64,000 bases of DNA from Morinoia aosen (taxonomy: Eukaryota > Arthropoda > Malacostraca > Amphipoda > Talitridae), in contig CM059558.1 of NCBI GenBank assembly GCA_030386875.1, forward strand, positions 4,597,501 to 4,661,500, given 5' to 3'. The notes below the pieces were generated by a model that saw only the letters and a list, made by a program, of their open reading frames with translations, ran no database searches and had not been told where the DNA came from. Made by a program: the position numbers and the translations under genes. Positions within the stretch are counted from its first letter, which is position 1, and each line of letters starts with the position of its first letter. Positions 21,778 to 33,509 of the stretch are shown here, one piece after another.

Positions 21778-22061
21778 GCTCTCCGTGGCACAGTGGTTAA
21801 GGGATCAGGCTCGTATGTTGGAGTCGAGGGTTCGTATCCCGGCGCTGGCGCGGAGATTTTCCCTGTTGGGTATAAGGGAAAGCTCAAGCACAATACCCCA
21901 CTCAACCCAGGTGTCGGAAATGGGTACCGGCTTTACGGGGGAACCGTCATGGTGTCCTATATATAGGGTTAGTTATAAGACATTTGAAAAACCAATGCTA
22001 AGATCATATGTATCAGGCTTGATTGGAAATAAAGCATCCCAAAGATGCCGATGTTAACCTT
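21778..22061 (+). mobile_element. tRNA-derived SINE, full-length copy (284 bp)
   Basis: It starts GCTCTCCGTGGCACAGTGGT. An RNA polymerase III A box (TGGCACAGTGG) and B box (GGTTCGTATCC, 21829-21839) lie at tRNA-like spacing, followed by a tRNA-unrelated body and an end at GATGTTAACCTT. The copy at 56078-56361 has the same length and about 9 base differences. It needs LINE enzymes in trans. It sits in the right arm of the palindrome. Protein frames through it are products of the SINE. Confidence 0.9.
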
Positions 22062-22893
22062 AACCTTATGGTTTTTTCCATAGATTTTTCAATGTAACTA
22101 AAGAAGTACAATGAATTTCATATTGATTCTCCGTACAGCCATTCAGCCACTCTTTGCGCATCCAATATCTAAATCACATTGCTCTAAGATAATAACTTCC
22201 GGAGATAATAGCTTTTGGAAATACCCTATTTTCCTATTTTCAACTGTTCAGAGAGAACATTTTTCTAAAATTTTACTTTTTTTTCATATGCAAGCTATAT
22301 TGCTTGGAAAAATTGACACGGTTGATGTTCTGAAAGCTATCTGAATATATGAGTAGTTTTTCATGAAAGATTTTTCTGTTCCTTGAAGGAACTTGTACCA
22401 GAGGTATCAAGAGACATTTAGAACTGGTATCATAGATTCATGTCACCGCCCCAGGAGCGCCCACGCTGCGTCCTCCTCGATGCACTCCTACCCTTCCCAC
22501 CTTTGTTTTCCCCTCTCACGCAGCAAAGAACGTCGTGAAGCTTTGCTAGATTGTAAACTAGGGAGTTCTTTGTCAAATAGACCAAAACAACATAATCCAA
22601 ATATTTCTAGTTCATGTCTAATGCAGTGACTGTCTGGCACTACCAGCTGGATTCAAAACCACCCCCTTCCCCCCTCTCACAAAGCACAAAACGTTCAGCA
22701 TATTTGACAGCTGGTGAAGTAAGCATGTCTCTGATGAATAAAGTTATAAAACAAAAACCAGGAATTTTCCGGATTCTGGGTATACATTCCCCTTCAGAGT
22801 ATCGAACAATTAGACTCAATAAAATATTAAAAAATTTATGCAAATACTTCACGAGTGAAATAAGCTCTAATGTATTCACATGTTTATTACATT

Positions 22894-24043
22894 ATTATTA
22901 TTATATTCCTGGTTTTACCACCGCAGCCGCACAAGTGTTGATCTCAGCAGTGATTCTCAGTTTTACTGGTTTCCCGCGTTAAGTTTTCTTGTCGTTTCCG
23001 TATCAGGGCAAGTTGGTTCCGTAGTAGTTAGTCCACTGCGTAGGCAAGTTTCACTTTCAGATGTAGTTGTAGAAGTTTATTTGTCTGGTAAAGTTGTACA
23101 ACGGTCCCCCAAACTTAACCTGGTCGCCATCTCCAAGGTAACCCTCCAAGGTGTCCGGGGGACGTCCGCCAAACCAGAGGTTCCGCGCAGTATCATGACA
23201 CCGACACTCGACAAGTATGTGGTGCACTGTCAGTGGGGCCTCACAAGCCCCGCACGTCGGTGCCATGCCCCCCTCCATCAAATGTCCATGAGTGGCGTGC
23301 GTGTGGCCAATGCGTAGTCGGCATAGTTTCACTTCCCAAGGGCGGTTTTGCTGGTAGCTGGTAGCGAAGGGCACTATTGATTCTTTTAATGATCTCAGTT
23401 TGTTGTCCGCTTGGGCTGCCCACTCCTCTGCCCACTTTCGATTCACCTTACTCTTTATTGCTGCTTTGTAGTCAGTTGAGGGAATTGGCTTTCGTACGAT
23501 GGTTTGCCAGTGGGTTGCCAGAACGGCGGCAGTATCCGCCCGCTCGTTGCCCCTCACCCCAACGTGACTAGGTACCCAGCAGAGCGCAATCCGTTTCCCA
23601 CTTTGCTGTATCGCCAGTTGAATTGCAAGACTGAGAGGGTGTCGAGGTTTGTATTGTGCAATCCCCATAAGCGCACTACGACAGTCAGACACAATGGTCA
23701 CAGATCCCGTGGAAGCAAAGCGGCAGGCTTGGACAGCAGTCAGGATAGCATACAGTTCAGCTGTGTAGCTGGATGCTACTCGTTGGATCCTTTCAGATGA
23801 TTCATTATCCCCCCGTACTACAGCAAATCCAGTACCGGATTCATTACGAGCACCGTCCGTGTAATATATTGTTGACGCGCTGTGGGATGCCAAGTGGTCC
23901 AAGAACACCGATCGAGCTGCCACTGGCCCCACCTGCGATTTCCTCACATTGTACTTCTCCCTGCACAATCTTTGAGCACCTGCTTGCCAGGGTGGGAAGA
24001 CGTATGGCATTTCCACCAGCACATTGTTGAAGCGTACATCGTA
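22894..24043 (-). mobile_element. 5'-truncated I-type LINE with RNase H
   Basis: It is flanked by a 22-23 bp target duplication, GTATTC(C)ACATGTTTATTACA plus TT, at 22872-22893 and 24044-24066. The 3' end (low coordinates) ends in an AAT/TAA-type trinucleotide tail, as in I-clade elements, which end in TAA repeats. Only the C-terminal part of ORF2 remains. The RT and endonuclease domains were lost to 5' truncation. Confidence 0.85.
23057..24043 (-). CDS. LINE ORF2 C-terminus: RNase H domain and zinc motif
   Basis: About 329 codons are uninterrupted. An RNase H1-type domain has its acidic residues in place: IYYTDGARNESGTG (D), SYTAELYAILTAVQ (E), VTIVSDCRSALMG (D), and WVPSHVGVRGNERAD with His and Asp. 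A C-terminal CGACEAPLTVHHILVEC is the CCHC motif typical of LINE ORF2 ends. RNase H in a LINE points to the I group. The frame continues to 24109, but the first 22 codons there lie beyond the target duplication and are flanking DNA. The intact frame suggests a fairly recent insertion. Confidence 0.85.
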   Translation of the reverse strand, partial: YDVRFNNVLVEMPYVFPPWQAGAQRLCREKYNVRKSQVGPVAARSVFLDHLASHSASTIYYTDGARNESGTGFAVVRGDNESSERIQRVASSYTAELYAILTAVQACRFASTGSVTIVSDCRSALMGIAQYKPRHPLSLAIQLAIQQSGKRIALCWVPSHVGVRGNERADTAAVLATHWQTIVRKPIPSTDYKAAIKSKVNRKWAEEWAAQADNKLRSLKESIVPFATSYQQNRPWEVKLCRLRIGHTHATHGHLMEGGMAPTCGACEAPLTVHHILVECRCHDTARNLWFGGRPPDTLEGYLGDGDQVKFGGPLYNFTRQINFYNYI

Positions 24044-24649
24044 GTATTCCACATGTTTATTACATTCAAATAGACATTTAAAGCTATAAATTTTTTGGAA
24101 TTTACCCATATCTCTTTTCTCCCACTTCCTTCCCCAGAATAAAAATTTATTTAAATTGCTAATTTTCAGCCAAGATTGTGCAGAGATTTTGTGTTATATT
24201 TACAATAGACATATCTACAAAATTAGGATTAAATGTTTTTATATTGCTTCAGAAATACTGTAGCATATTTTTTCATTTTTTAAACATTTTTACTGATTCA
24301 GAATCAACAAATCAAAAAACTACCTCTCAATTTTATAGTACTCTCCTTGATCTTTACAATGCAAAAAAGATCCTTGGTCTTTACAACTTTTTCTTTCAAC
24401 CTTCAAAACTGTAGAAGAAATAAAGTCGCTGAGTTGGAAGTGTTTCAGAGAAAATGGCATTCAAAGTTACCGAGCACCAGAGCGCATATGACACTTTCAT
24501 ACCATTGTTTTCCGCCAAAACTTACAAACTAAAAAACTACTTATAAGTCTAAAACATTTTAGATAAGTCTTCCATAGTTATAATAAATCAGTAAAACTAA
24601 GGCGGGTAAAAACATCTTTCACAAAATCTCATGATGTATATTAAAAATA

Positions 24650-25270
24650 GAGCTTTCGAGCATATCCATACTCATTTTCAATATCTGGAATAATAAATTG
24701 AAACATGGTAAATACAGTACATGAATACAAATTGTTAATGGAAATTAAATGAAAAAATTAGGACAAGATATTTAGATGCGGAGAAGATGACATATCATTG
24801 AGACTTAGTTTAAATTGATGAATTATGATACTTTCAAGTAACTTAAAGCTATGTTCATTACAAGTTAAGACTATTTTAAAATTATCAGTACGGATTGGAT
24901 GGTCCGATTCTAATGCGTGATCTCTTATACTGCTGTGCAATGGGTTTGAACACTCTATTTCCTGTTCGGACCGACACCCCCTTGTGCTCAGCTATTCGTG
25001 TTGCAAAATGGCGAGCAGTCTCACCATAATAAGTAGCTTCACACTGGCCACACGAATATCTGAAGACCACGCAGCTAAGCAACTAAGTGGGCATCTTATC
25101 CCCGTACCGGAAAAAACTGCCAATGTTGAAAAAATTCCGGAAAGTAATGCGTATGTCAATTTGCAGATAGAACTTATTACATAAATTACGAATTTCACAA
25201 GAAATTTTCTGATTTTGCGACAGTGAGATGGAGGGCAGAGTGAAATATAATAAATCACTTCCACTGATGT
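24650..25270 (-). pseudogene. Penelope-like element fragment (RT end plus GIY-YIG)
   Basis: The minus strand, in more than one frame, reads DLLYFTLPSISLSQNQKI and FNIGSFFRYGDKMPT, a stop near 25080, then VVFRYSCGQCEATYYGETAR and HFATRIAEHKGVSVRTGN. After a frameshift near 24950 it continues NPLHSSIRDHALESDHP to a stop at 24758. 'GSFFRY.DK.P' followed by 'C..C...Y.GET.RH...R..EHKG' is the signature of the PLE RT/GIY-YIG junction. The AGCTTTCGAG at 24650-24660 is in the position of the conserved 3' motif of PLEs. At least one stop and one frameshift make it a dead copy. Confidence 0.75.
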
Positions 25271-25319
25271 CACTCGTACTTGCTGCATCTACAGAGGGAT
25301 CTCAACAGTTTTTCCCAAT

Positions 25320-25720
25320 GAAATCTTCAAGAATTTTTAAAAAATACTTCTAGAGTGATATAAGCTCTGAGGTATTCACAGCATGTTTACAACATTTATA
25401 GCCGATAGAGTATTTGGAATTTCCCCCTGAAGCAAATTTCTTGAAATTATAATTTCTCAGCCAATTTTGTATTTGAGACAATTTTTTTGTTTGATTCACA
25501 ATGAACATATCTAAAAAAAAATCAGAAACCGTTTGTTGATATTGCTTTAGACATAATTGAACAGAATTCTATTTTTAAAATCCAATTTTTATTTTCTCTG
25601 CAATAAACAAATTTTTAATAACCTAACCAAAAAAGTACCCTTAAATTTATAGTGATCACCTTGATCTTTACGATGTAGGAATGATCTCCATATATGAAAA
25701 ACTGTAGCTGGAATTGCCCC
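25320..25720 (+). repeat. Copy 2 of the duplicated non-coding sequence
   Basis: Direct, uninterrupted, diverged copy of the sequence at 22820-24440. The two copies bracket the PLE fragment. Confidence 0.7.
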
Positions 25721-26915
25721 CCAAAGTTGAAAAGCGTCTTCAGCCATAGCGGACTGCTGCATTTGCTATTCTAGGCATTTTACCACTGTTTCAACCACCT
25801 CACCATTTGTTTCACTGCTATAATCAGATCCATACACCCTCTATCCTACCAAAAACTGAACAGCTTGTCTCCTATTGGCGTTTTTTTTCTTTCATGTGAT
25901 TTAACAATACTCTGCCACACAGATTACCAACTATGCTCAATAAACTTATACCTGATGAATTGGAGTTCTCATACCTACCCTCTTACTTTTATATATTTGA
26001 ATCACAACACACATTCTTCAAATAAATCAGCAATGTACCAACAGCAACAAAAATTCAGCAACTAAAACAATCTATCAATGTCACCCATCATTTCATTGAA
26101 TGCTCAGATGCCACTCTGTAAAATTCCAGTGCTTTATCCTTAAGTGTTTTTTCCAGTGTAGACTTCAACTTTTACTCTCTTGACCATTCATCTTTGGATG
26201 AATTGTTTTCTCTAATTTTCACTGGCATATTCCTGCCTTTTATGGAGTATAATTTCAGAAAAATAAAATGGTTCCAAATGATGCTTTCCAATTTTATTCA
26301 GCGTAAATCTGAAGACACTAAAACGCACAGCGCAAACAAAATACTTTTTTTACCCAACATTATAAGTTTATTCAGATATTCAAGTTCAAAGCCTTCTGTG
26401 ACAATCAATTACTAACAAATAGTGCACACGATCTGCCAAAAAGCAGCATCCTAAAAGTTTAAGTAAGCGCTGAGAAAAACTTTTACGAGGTATAAAAATA
26501 TAAAATAATTTTACTTATAAAATCATTGTGTTCAAATGATGAGCTTGTGATGACTAATCATTTTTAAATTCTTCCCATCTAAGCCCTACGCATGCCCAAA
26601 TGAAACTACGATATTCATCTCGATGATACCCTCGATGAATATGATTCATATGGTAGTAAGGTAATGGAACTTATTTCAATATTAAGCTAATGAAATGTTA
26701 TAACTTGCAACAAAAGAAAAATTTTCAGCTACACAACAATAATGATTACAAAATTCTCTATTTATACCACAAATGTCCAGTGTATGCATTTTGCTAACAG
26801 CATTCCCATTAAACTAGCAGGACCCGTGGAAATTCCACGGACAAAATAATCAATAAGCTTTGGGGACCCCGGAGAAAATTCTGTCAACATTACTTAAGAA
26901 ATTTGAAGATAAGTT
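25721..26915. other. No gene seen
   Basis: AT-rich sequence. A short hairpin CCGTGGAAATTCCACGG lies at 26824-26840, just before the minisatellite. Confidence 0.5.
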
Positions 26916-27530
26916 AGGCTAGGATAGGATGGTATAGGTTAGATTAGGATATGATAGGTTAAGATATGATAGGTTAAGATATGATAGGTTAAGATATGAT
27001 AGGTTAGGATATGATAGGTTAGGATATGATAGGTTAGGATATGATAGGTTAGGATATGATTGGTTAGGATATGATAGGTTAGGATATGATAGGTTAGGAT
27101 ATGATAGGTTAGGATATGATAGGTTAGGATATGATTGGTTAGGATATGATTGGTTAGGATATGATTGGTTAGGATATGATAGGTTAGGATATGATAGGTT
27201 AGGATATGATAGGTTAGGATATGATAGGTTAGGATATGATAGGTTAGGATATGATAGGTTAGGATATGATAGGTTAGGATATGATAGGTTAGGATATGAT
27301 AGGTTAGGATATGATAGATTAGGATATGATAGGTTAGAATATGATAGGTTAGGATATGATAGGTTAGGATATGATTGGTTAGGATATGATAGGTTAGTAT
27401 AGGATATGATAGGTTAGTATAGGATAGGATAGGATAGGTTAGGATAGGATAGGATAGGATAGGATAGGATAGGATAGGTTAGGTTAGGATAGGATAGGTT
27501 GAGATATGCTAGGTTAGGATAGGTTATGTA
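26916..27530 (+). repeat. Minisatellite, 15-bp unit AGGTTAGGATATGAT
   Basis: About 30 regular copies run from 26946 to 27390 with single-base variants (AAGATAT, GATTGG). It then becomes a looser AGGAT/AGGTT mixture up to about 27530. Each unit contains GGTTAGG, which overlaps the TTAGG telomere word, but the period is 15 and not 5, so this is not telomeric DNA as such. Confidence 0.95.
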
Positions 27531-28139
27531 ATGTTGATGGAACTTTTTCATGGGTCCACGTTTTTTATGTTTGACATTATCATGTTAGGTTCGGTTAGCA
27601 TAGGTCAGGAAGAGATAGGTTATGATAGCTTAGGTTACAATGGGCTATGGGTTATGGTTAAAAACCTATCAATGGCTTTTCTAACCTGTGAAATTTTCTC
27701 ATCACTCAAATATAAATGAATTCATTGATGAAACCTCTACTTTGAAAATTGTCCCAGTGACAACCCACAATGCAACAGAGGAAGCCAATGTGTGTCAGTC
27801 AGCGAATGATGGTTGAGAGGCTAGGGTTAAGTTGTAAGGCAAGGGCTAAAAATTTATAGGGCCAAATATATATAGGGCTGAACAAGGAAGCCAGTAAAGT
27901 GGACTCAATTATTAAATTCACTGCAAAATTTCAATGCCTAATGTTTGATAAAGAATAAGCTATTCCTAGAAAGCTCCTGCAATTTGAAGTCACAAAACAG
28001 AATAATAAGACAGGAGTGTTCAATGTTAGAATGGAAAATAGCCATTTAATTTCCCAAACAATGACAACAGAATAATATAAAATTTATATATTTCTATGAC
28101 TGAATATTGTTAAACAGAGAAACTAGTAATCAGTAACAG
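27531..28139. other. Degenerate flank of the minisatellite, no gene
   Basis: GGTTA/GGATAG words thin out until about 27660. The remainder is AT-rich with no supported feature. Confidence 0.5.
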
Positions 28140-28179
28140 AATTGATATTTTTTAGAACTAGTGATGCAAAAAACAGTTT

Positions 28180-30015
28180 TATTTGATGGCAGTTTTTTGC
28201 AAAAAAAAACATGTTTTTTTGCACACCCCCAAATTTATTGAAGTATATGTCTGTTTTTTTTTTTTGTCACATAAAATATATTAATATCCATGTTTTTCAA
28301 ACATGATTTTTTTATAATAAAAACATCAAAAGTAAACCATGCAGTAAAAGTGGTGGCAAATAACTCACAATTACCTAGAGGAGTCTAAGAGGAACAGTAG
28401 GGGCCACAGAACTTATATTGATGGAGTCGAAATTCAGAGCTTACTATCTCTACTATGTCTGACTTTATTTTTATTTGCCAAAAAAATTAAGACATAGAGA
28501 TTGTAAGCTCTGAATTTTAACTCCATCAATATAAGTTCTATGGCTCCTTCTGTTCCTCTTAGACTCCTCTAGGTAATTGTGGGTTATCTGCCACCACTTT
28601 TACTGTATGGTTTTCTTTTGATGTTTTTATTATAAAAAATCATGACTAAAGAACATGGATATTACTATATTTTGTGACCGAAACAAAACCATGTTTTTTT
28701 AAAACATTCTTTCACTAAAAATTCATGACTAAAAAAATGTATAGTAAATTTTAAGTGACCAAAAAACCATGCTGTTTCATTTTAAATGCTTTTTTACAAA
28801 AAATCTTGATTTTAAAAAAAAATCTTGATTTTAAAAAAAATCTTGATTTTAAAAAAATCTTGATTTTACAAAAAATTTTGATTTTAGAAAAAATCTTGAT
28901 TTTAGAAAAAATCTTGATTTTTTAAAATCATGTTTTTTTAAAAACTTATCAAAAGTAAAAAACATGAATATTAATATATATTATATGACAAAAAAACTCG
29001 CTGTTCTTTTACAAACATGTTTTTTACAAAAAAAATCATGCTGAATAAACATGACTATTAATATATATTTTAGGACCAAAATAAACCAATGCGCTTTTTT
29101 TTAAACATATATTATTTAAAAAAAATCATAACTGAAATAACCTGATAATATATTTTATGTTACCAAAAAACCATGGTTTTTAAAAAAAAAGTTTTATAAA
29201 AAAAATCATGGTCAGAAGTTAAAAAACATGGACATTACTATAATTTACGTGACCAAAAATTCATGCCATTTTTATAAAAAAATATTTTTTAGGCAGGATT
29301 TTTGTATGAATATGATTTTTAAAAAACAATGATTTTATGGTCACATAAAATATATTAATGTCCACTATTTTAGTCATGATTTTTTGGTGAAAAAAGAGGT
29401 TTATTTACAAAACAGCATGGTTTTTTAGTCACAAAAAAATACATTAATATACTTTTCGGTCATGATTTTTTTTGTGAAAAATGTTTTTTGAAAAACAAGC
29501 ATGATTTTTTTGGCACACAAAATATATTAATATCCGTGATTTTAGATAATAAATTTTTCTTACATAAAACATGTTTTAAAAATAATAGCATAGTTTTTTT
29601 GGTCCCATAAAATATAGTAATATTCACATTTTTTAGTCCTGATTTTTTGTAAAAATATTTTTTTCAAGAAAGCAGCATGGTTTCTTGGTCACATCTCTAT
29701 CAATGACCATAAGTAAAGATATATTATTACAACATACTATTTGGGAAGTTGAAGGTGATTCACATGCATTGTAAAATAAATGAAATATTCAAAACATGAG
29801 AGCACAGAAAATGAAAAATTTCATACAACCAAAGAAAACCATGATTTAAGAAGTATGCTGTTTTATATTATAATCTGATATGAAAAACAATGTAATGTAG
29901 TTCTTTTCCTTGCTGAGCTATCTTCAAACAAAATATTTAAAAAAATCTAAAATATCCACATTTATTTAGTCATGTTTTTTTGTTAAATAATTTTTTTTAA
30001 AACAGCATGGTTTTT
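28180..30015. repeat. Inverted arrays of a roughly 100-bp AT-rich satellite unit
   Basis: The unit is recognised by CATGGTTTTTTGGTCACATA, then AAATATATTAATATCCATG and a block TAGTCATGATTTTTT. Forward units lie at 28180-28330 and 29310-30015, reverse units at 28615-29290, so the array flips twice. Around the first switch (centre about 28470) a non-satellite block is also palindromic: CTAGAGGAGTCTAAGAGGAAC (28375-28395) faces its complement at about 28554-28574. A short AAAATCTTGATTTT run at 28795-28925 is a local expansion. Confidence 0.8.
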
Positions 30016-31310
30016 GAGTCACATCTCTATTCAGAACAAATTGAATATGTAAAAAGAAACTATTTTAATGATTGATTGGAAAAATCTTAGAACTTCTTTT
30101 CCTGACATATTATTAACCCATTAGTGCCTATGCATAGACTTTTCTACCCTCTATAAAAATGTTATAAATTTACTCAAACCTAATTTTAAGGTTTATTACA
30201 AGTCTATGCATGCATTATAGACTTGTGCTAGCTAAGAACGCATTCCAAATGCGTTCTGCAGATGTTTTTTTACACAATCAAACAGTACATGCAACATGGC
30301 CGCTGCTCGTTCCAGCACAACTCACTCGTGAGTTACTTTAGGTATTTCTCACAATGTGACCATTTTTTGTTAAAGTGTGTATAATCAAAAGAAAGTTAAA
30401 TGATTAGTTTACAAATTGGAATGCATCCTTACCATAACAAATTATGAAGTGAAGGGGAAATTTCTATTCAAAGTTTTCAAATAGATTTTTCTACGCCCAG
30501 GCACTACGGCATGTTAAGTTCAGCAGAATTGAACCTCAGATTGCTCTGAGCTAGTGTGTATTAATTTACCCTAAGCTATTATGCCATGATTAGCTTTATG
30601 TAGACATTTATGTTATTATTTATGTTTCTGTGTTAGGAAGTGCTTTTATGTCATGGATAGTTATTGAAATACTAACATATTTAGATGTTTAACTGGGCTT
30701 TTATCCTCTCAGGATGAATACGGATGGAATATCAAGTTTTATGGATGAACTACATGTGTGACAATGGCCTTCTTCTAAGATGTTTCAAAGCATATCACAC
30801 ATCTCTATAAGCACTTAGCCTTGCTTTCATTATGTGTGATGGTGGTAAACATTCTATTCTGTATGCATCATTATATCTTCTTTTAGTAATGTCACAGTAC
30901 TTTAGTGAATGGAACATTGTTCAACATTGTTGTATCATACATATCTATCTAGGACAGCTTTTGGATGTTTTTGCTATAAATAAATCCACTAATTTTTCTG
31001 TATACTTTAGGCATATTTTTGCCTGGAATACCAGTGAGTAGATTTTTTGACTTGACAATATCTCACCTTCTATCTGTACTAACTTTATTATGAAATTTAT
31101 AATGTATATCTGGTATAATATCTAAAGAATTTCAGCCAAGTTTCACTGTCCTACTACTATTTCTCAACTTTCGGCCTTAAGGGCATCATCCAGGCCCCTG
31201 CCGCTCCAATGAGCATTTTTCATGCTTTTGTTGAAAAAGGACCTTTAGGTGGTGGACTATTCAGTAATAAAATTTTATGGTGCTACGGACAATAGATCTA
31301 TCCCATGGGA
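30016..31310. other. No gene identified
   Basis: AT-rich. On the minus strand at about 31165-31200 GATGATGCCCTTAAGGCCGAAAG resembles the 3' hallmark of Penelope-like elements and similar retroelements (GATGATG, a short stem, CGAAA). No coding remains are attached. Confidence 0.35.
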
Positions 31311-32305
31311 AAGTAAGGGGACAAGAATCTTGAATTTTTGACCTTATTTTGACCCCATATAAAAAAACAAAACAGGAAATGGATGATTTGAAAATGTACT
31401 TTGTTAGAAATGTTTCAAGAATTCTAAAACTGTCTTTGGTTTTGTTCTAGCACAAAAACTCAATGACTAGTCCTCTTTTGAAATATTAATACATATGAAC
31501 TAAAAAATCCAATATGTACAATATTTTTTAAAAACTTAGGCTTAAATCAAACAAATGAATTAAAGAAATTGTGTTTCTTTTCAAAAGTTACATAATATAG
31601 TGAAATTTCATAAGAATCAGACTGAAAATATAAAATTTCAGAATTTTTATGGAAAAAAAATTTCATTTTTTTGGAAATTACGATTTTCAGTGTGAATATG
31701 AAGTCATGCATGGAGATTATCAAAATAAAAATGAAAACAGCATTCAATTACGTAAATTTTTTACTATATTACACTTCAACCAAAAATTTTGTTATAAGGC
31801 TTATATCCATCACCTCTAACTTTCAACATTCAAAGCCCAGAAGTCTTTGAGTTTTGATGCTAGAACAAAACCATAGACAGTTTTAGAATCCTTGTAATAT
31901 TTTCTAACAAGAGTTACATTCTCATTTCTCCAAATTTGAGAAAAAAATTATATAGCTCAAAACCAATAAATAATTTATTTGTGGTATAATGCCAAAATAT
32001 CACTTATCACAAAAAATTTTTTTCAAATGTTAAAATTTAAAAAATAACTTTGTTAGAAATGCTTGAAGGATTCTAAAACTGGCTTTGGTTTGGTTATAGC
32101 ATCAAAACTCAATGAATTTTAGGCTTTCGAAATATCCATATAAATGTACCAAAAAACAATTTTCCATAAAAACATATGGACTAAATCAAAAAAGTCACAT
32201 AAGTAAAAAAAGTTTACTTTAAAAAAATACATTGACTGGCCAATTTTCAAACGAATTGGACAAAATAAGTAGGAAAATCTGGATGTTCCCCTTAAAGGGT
32301 CAAAA
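31310..32305. mobile_element. Foldback repeat, family F, copy 1
   Basis: The block CTTTGTTAGAAATG..TC.AAGGATTCTAAAACTG..TTTGGTTT occurs at 31399-31450, in reverse at 31860-31925, and forward again at 32047-32095. The ends are also related: GTAAGGGGACAAGAATCTTG near 31312 and, inverted, CAGATTTTCCT with CCTTTAAGGGGAACATCC read on minus near 32270-32300. The same family is found at 52540-53060. No coding frame. Confidence 0.6.
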
Positions 32306-33501
32306 TATATTAAATCTCATCCTGCTAAGATGGAGTTTTTTCAATATCTTCAGAATAATCTTCAATATCATTTCATCCAGTTTTAATGATAAAATTAAAC
32401 CTGAAAAAACACTATTTTCTAAAGCATGCAAGGAATTATTGACACAGGTTATACACTTCATGAAATTATTCTTTTGTTAATATTAAGAGTGAAAATTTAT
32501 ATTAAATCATTGTAACATTTCACTTATGGAAAAACATGATTACTCCAGTATTCAAGAATTAATATAGTTCAATTTATCATTATTGCAATGAAAATTAATT
32601 GTGATTCCACATATATTGACTATTTTAATTTTGTACTTCGAACTCGTTATATAAACATTAAATAAAACAAGCTAATGATCACGTTTTCATTATAAAACAA
32701 ACTCAAGCTCTCTTTCTAGTTATTAAATTTCAAGACTTCAAATAATAGCCATTAACAAAGAACTACTATCAAGATAATAGCCTCTCCAGTCAACAGTGAA
32801 GAAATTCAAGAATAAAGTCACTACTTTTGAGGTAAACTAAAATACAGTATTACTTATGTATACAGAAGATGATAAAAAAGCAGCAACTTAAAAGTTTATG
32901 GGTAAAATCCAGTGGAATATTGAATTTCCTAGCCAAATTACTAAGCTTATACAGTCATACCTCATCTTACAAAAGGCATAAAGAACAAAACAGTTACAAA
33001 ACAGTTATACGTAAAATTTCTATCTCTGAAAATAAGAGAAAATTCATGTTAGAAAACGCATATCTCAAAAATTCAAACACTGCACACTCGGCTTTGTAGC
33101 CGCTAGAGTTCTCCCATAACGTGAATACACCCGTAGCATAAAGCATTTTTTTTAAATTGGTTCAATAAGAGTGAATAGTAAATGATTTGCATGTTTTATT
33201 AATTTTAATGTTTCATAAACAATTTTCTTTTATTTTGAATACATGTTTCATACAAGGTTGGTAAACTTCTAAAAAAAATTAGAAATTTTAGGAGGGAGTA
33301 TTGGGGGCCATGAAACAAATCAGGCCTACTACATGTAAAATGCGATGGTACTTATTAAAAATCATGTTACAAAACCACTTTGGGAACAAATTAATTTTGT
33401 TAGATGAGATATGACTGTAGAACCAAACTTGAAATAAAATTTATATAAACAAGACATCAATAAAATGCCAAAATGTATAAGCCCAACTCAGCCTTGAAGA
33501 A
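32306..33501. other. No feature seen
   Basis: AT-rich sequence, frames under 85 codons without motifs. Confidence 0.5.
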
Positions 33502-33509
33502 AAAGAGTG

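Larger units (their letters stand above)
20290..22815. mobile_element. Large palindromic (foldback) element, about 2.5 kb, centre near 21460
   Basis: The left arm is a diverged reverse complement of the right arm all the way out. At the centre AGTTCCCATACAACAAA (21429-21446) faces TTTGTTGTATGGGAACT (21471-21488). Further out, 21236-21310 pairs with 21605-21690, 20960-21150 pairs with 22070-22260, and 20810-20960 pairs with 22260-22440. The ends pair AGAGATATGCTTACTTCACA (20320-20339) with its counterpart near 22735-22754. A SINE has been inserted in the right arm, which accounts for the different arm lengths. No coding frame is found. This is most likely a dead foldback DNA transposon. Confidence 0.75.
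22820..24440 (+). repeat. Copy 1 of a duplicated non-coding sequence, split by a LINE
   Basis: Blocks ATACTTCACGAGTGAAATAA, 'GCTCTAATGTATTCACATGTTTA', then after the LINE 'TTTGGAATTTACCC', 'CAGCCAAGATTGTG', 'CAATAGACATATCTACAAA', TTGCTTCAGAAATA and CTTGATCTTTACAATG recur in the same order at 25320-25720 without the LINE. That uninterrupted copy shows what the target looked like before the insertion. Confidence 0.75.

Noticed and set aside
21778..21850. tRNA gene
   Set aside because: A and B boxes are present, but the sequence does not fold as a complete tRNA, continues into a 284-bp element and recurs at 56.4 kb: a SINE.
22640..22879. Frames in the right arm of the palindrome and similar ones in the left arm
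   Set aside because: The two arms give unrelated peptides with no conservation of frame.
26916..27530. Telomere or subtelomere
   Set aside because: The period is 15 bp and not TTAGG; single-copy-like sequence and transposons continue on both sides.
30832..31041. 69-codon frame MCDGGKHSIL...
   Set aside because: No homology that I recognise, AT-rich codon use, no splice or poly(A) context.
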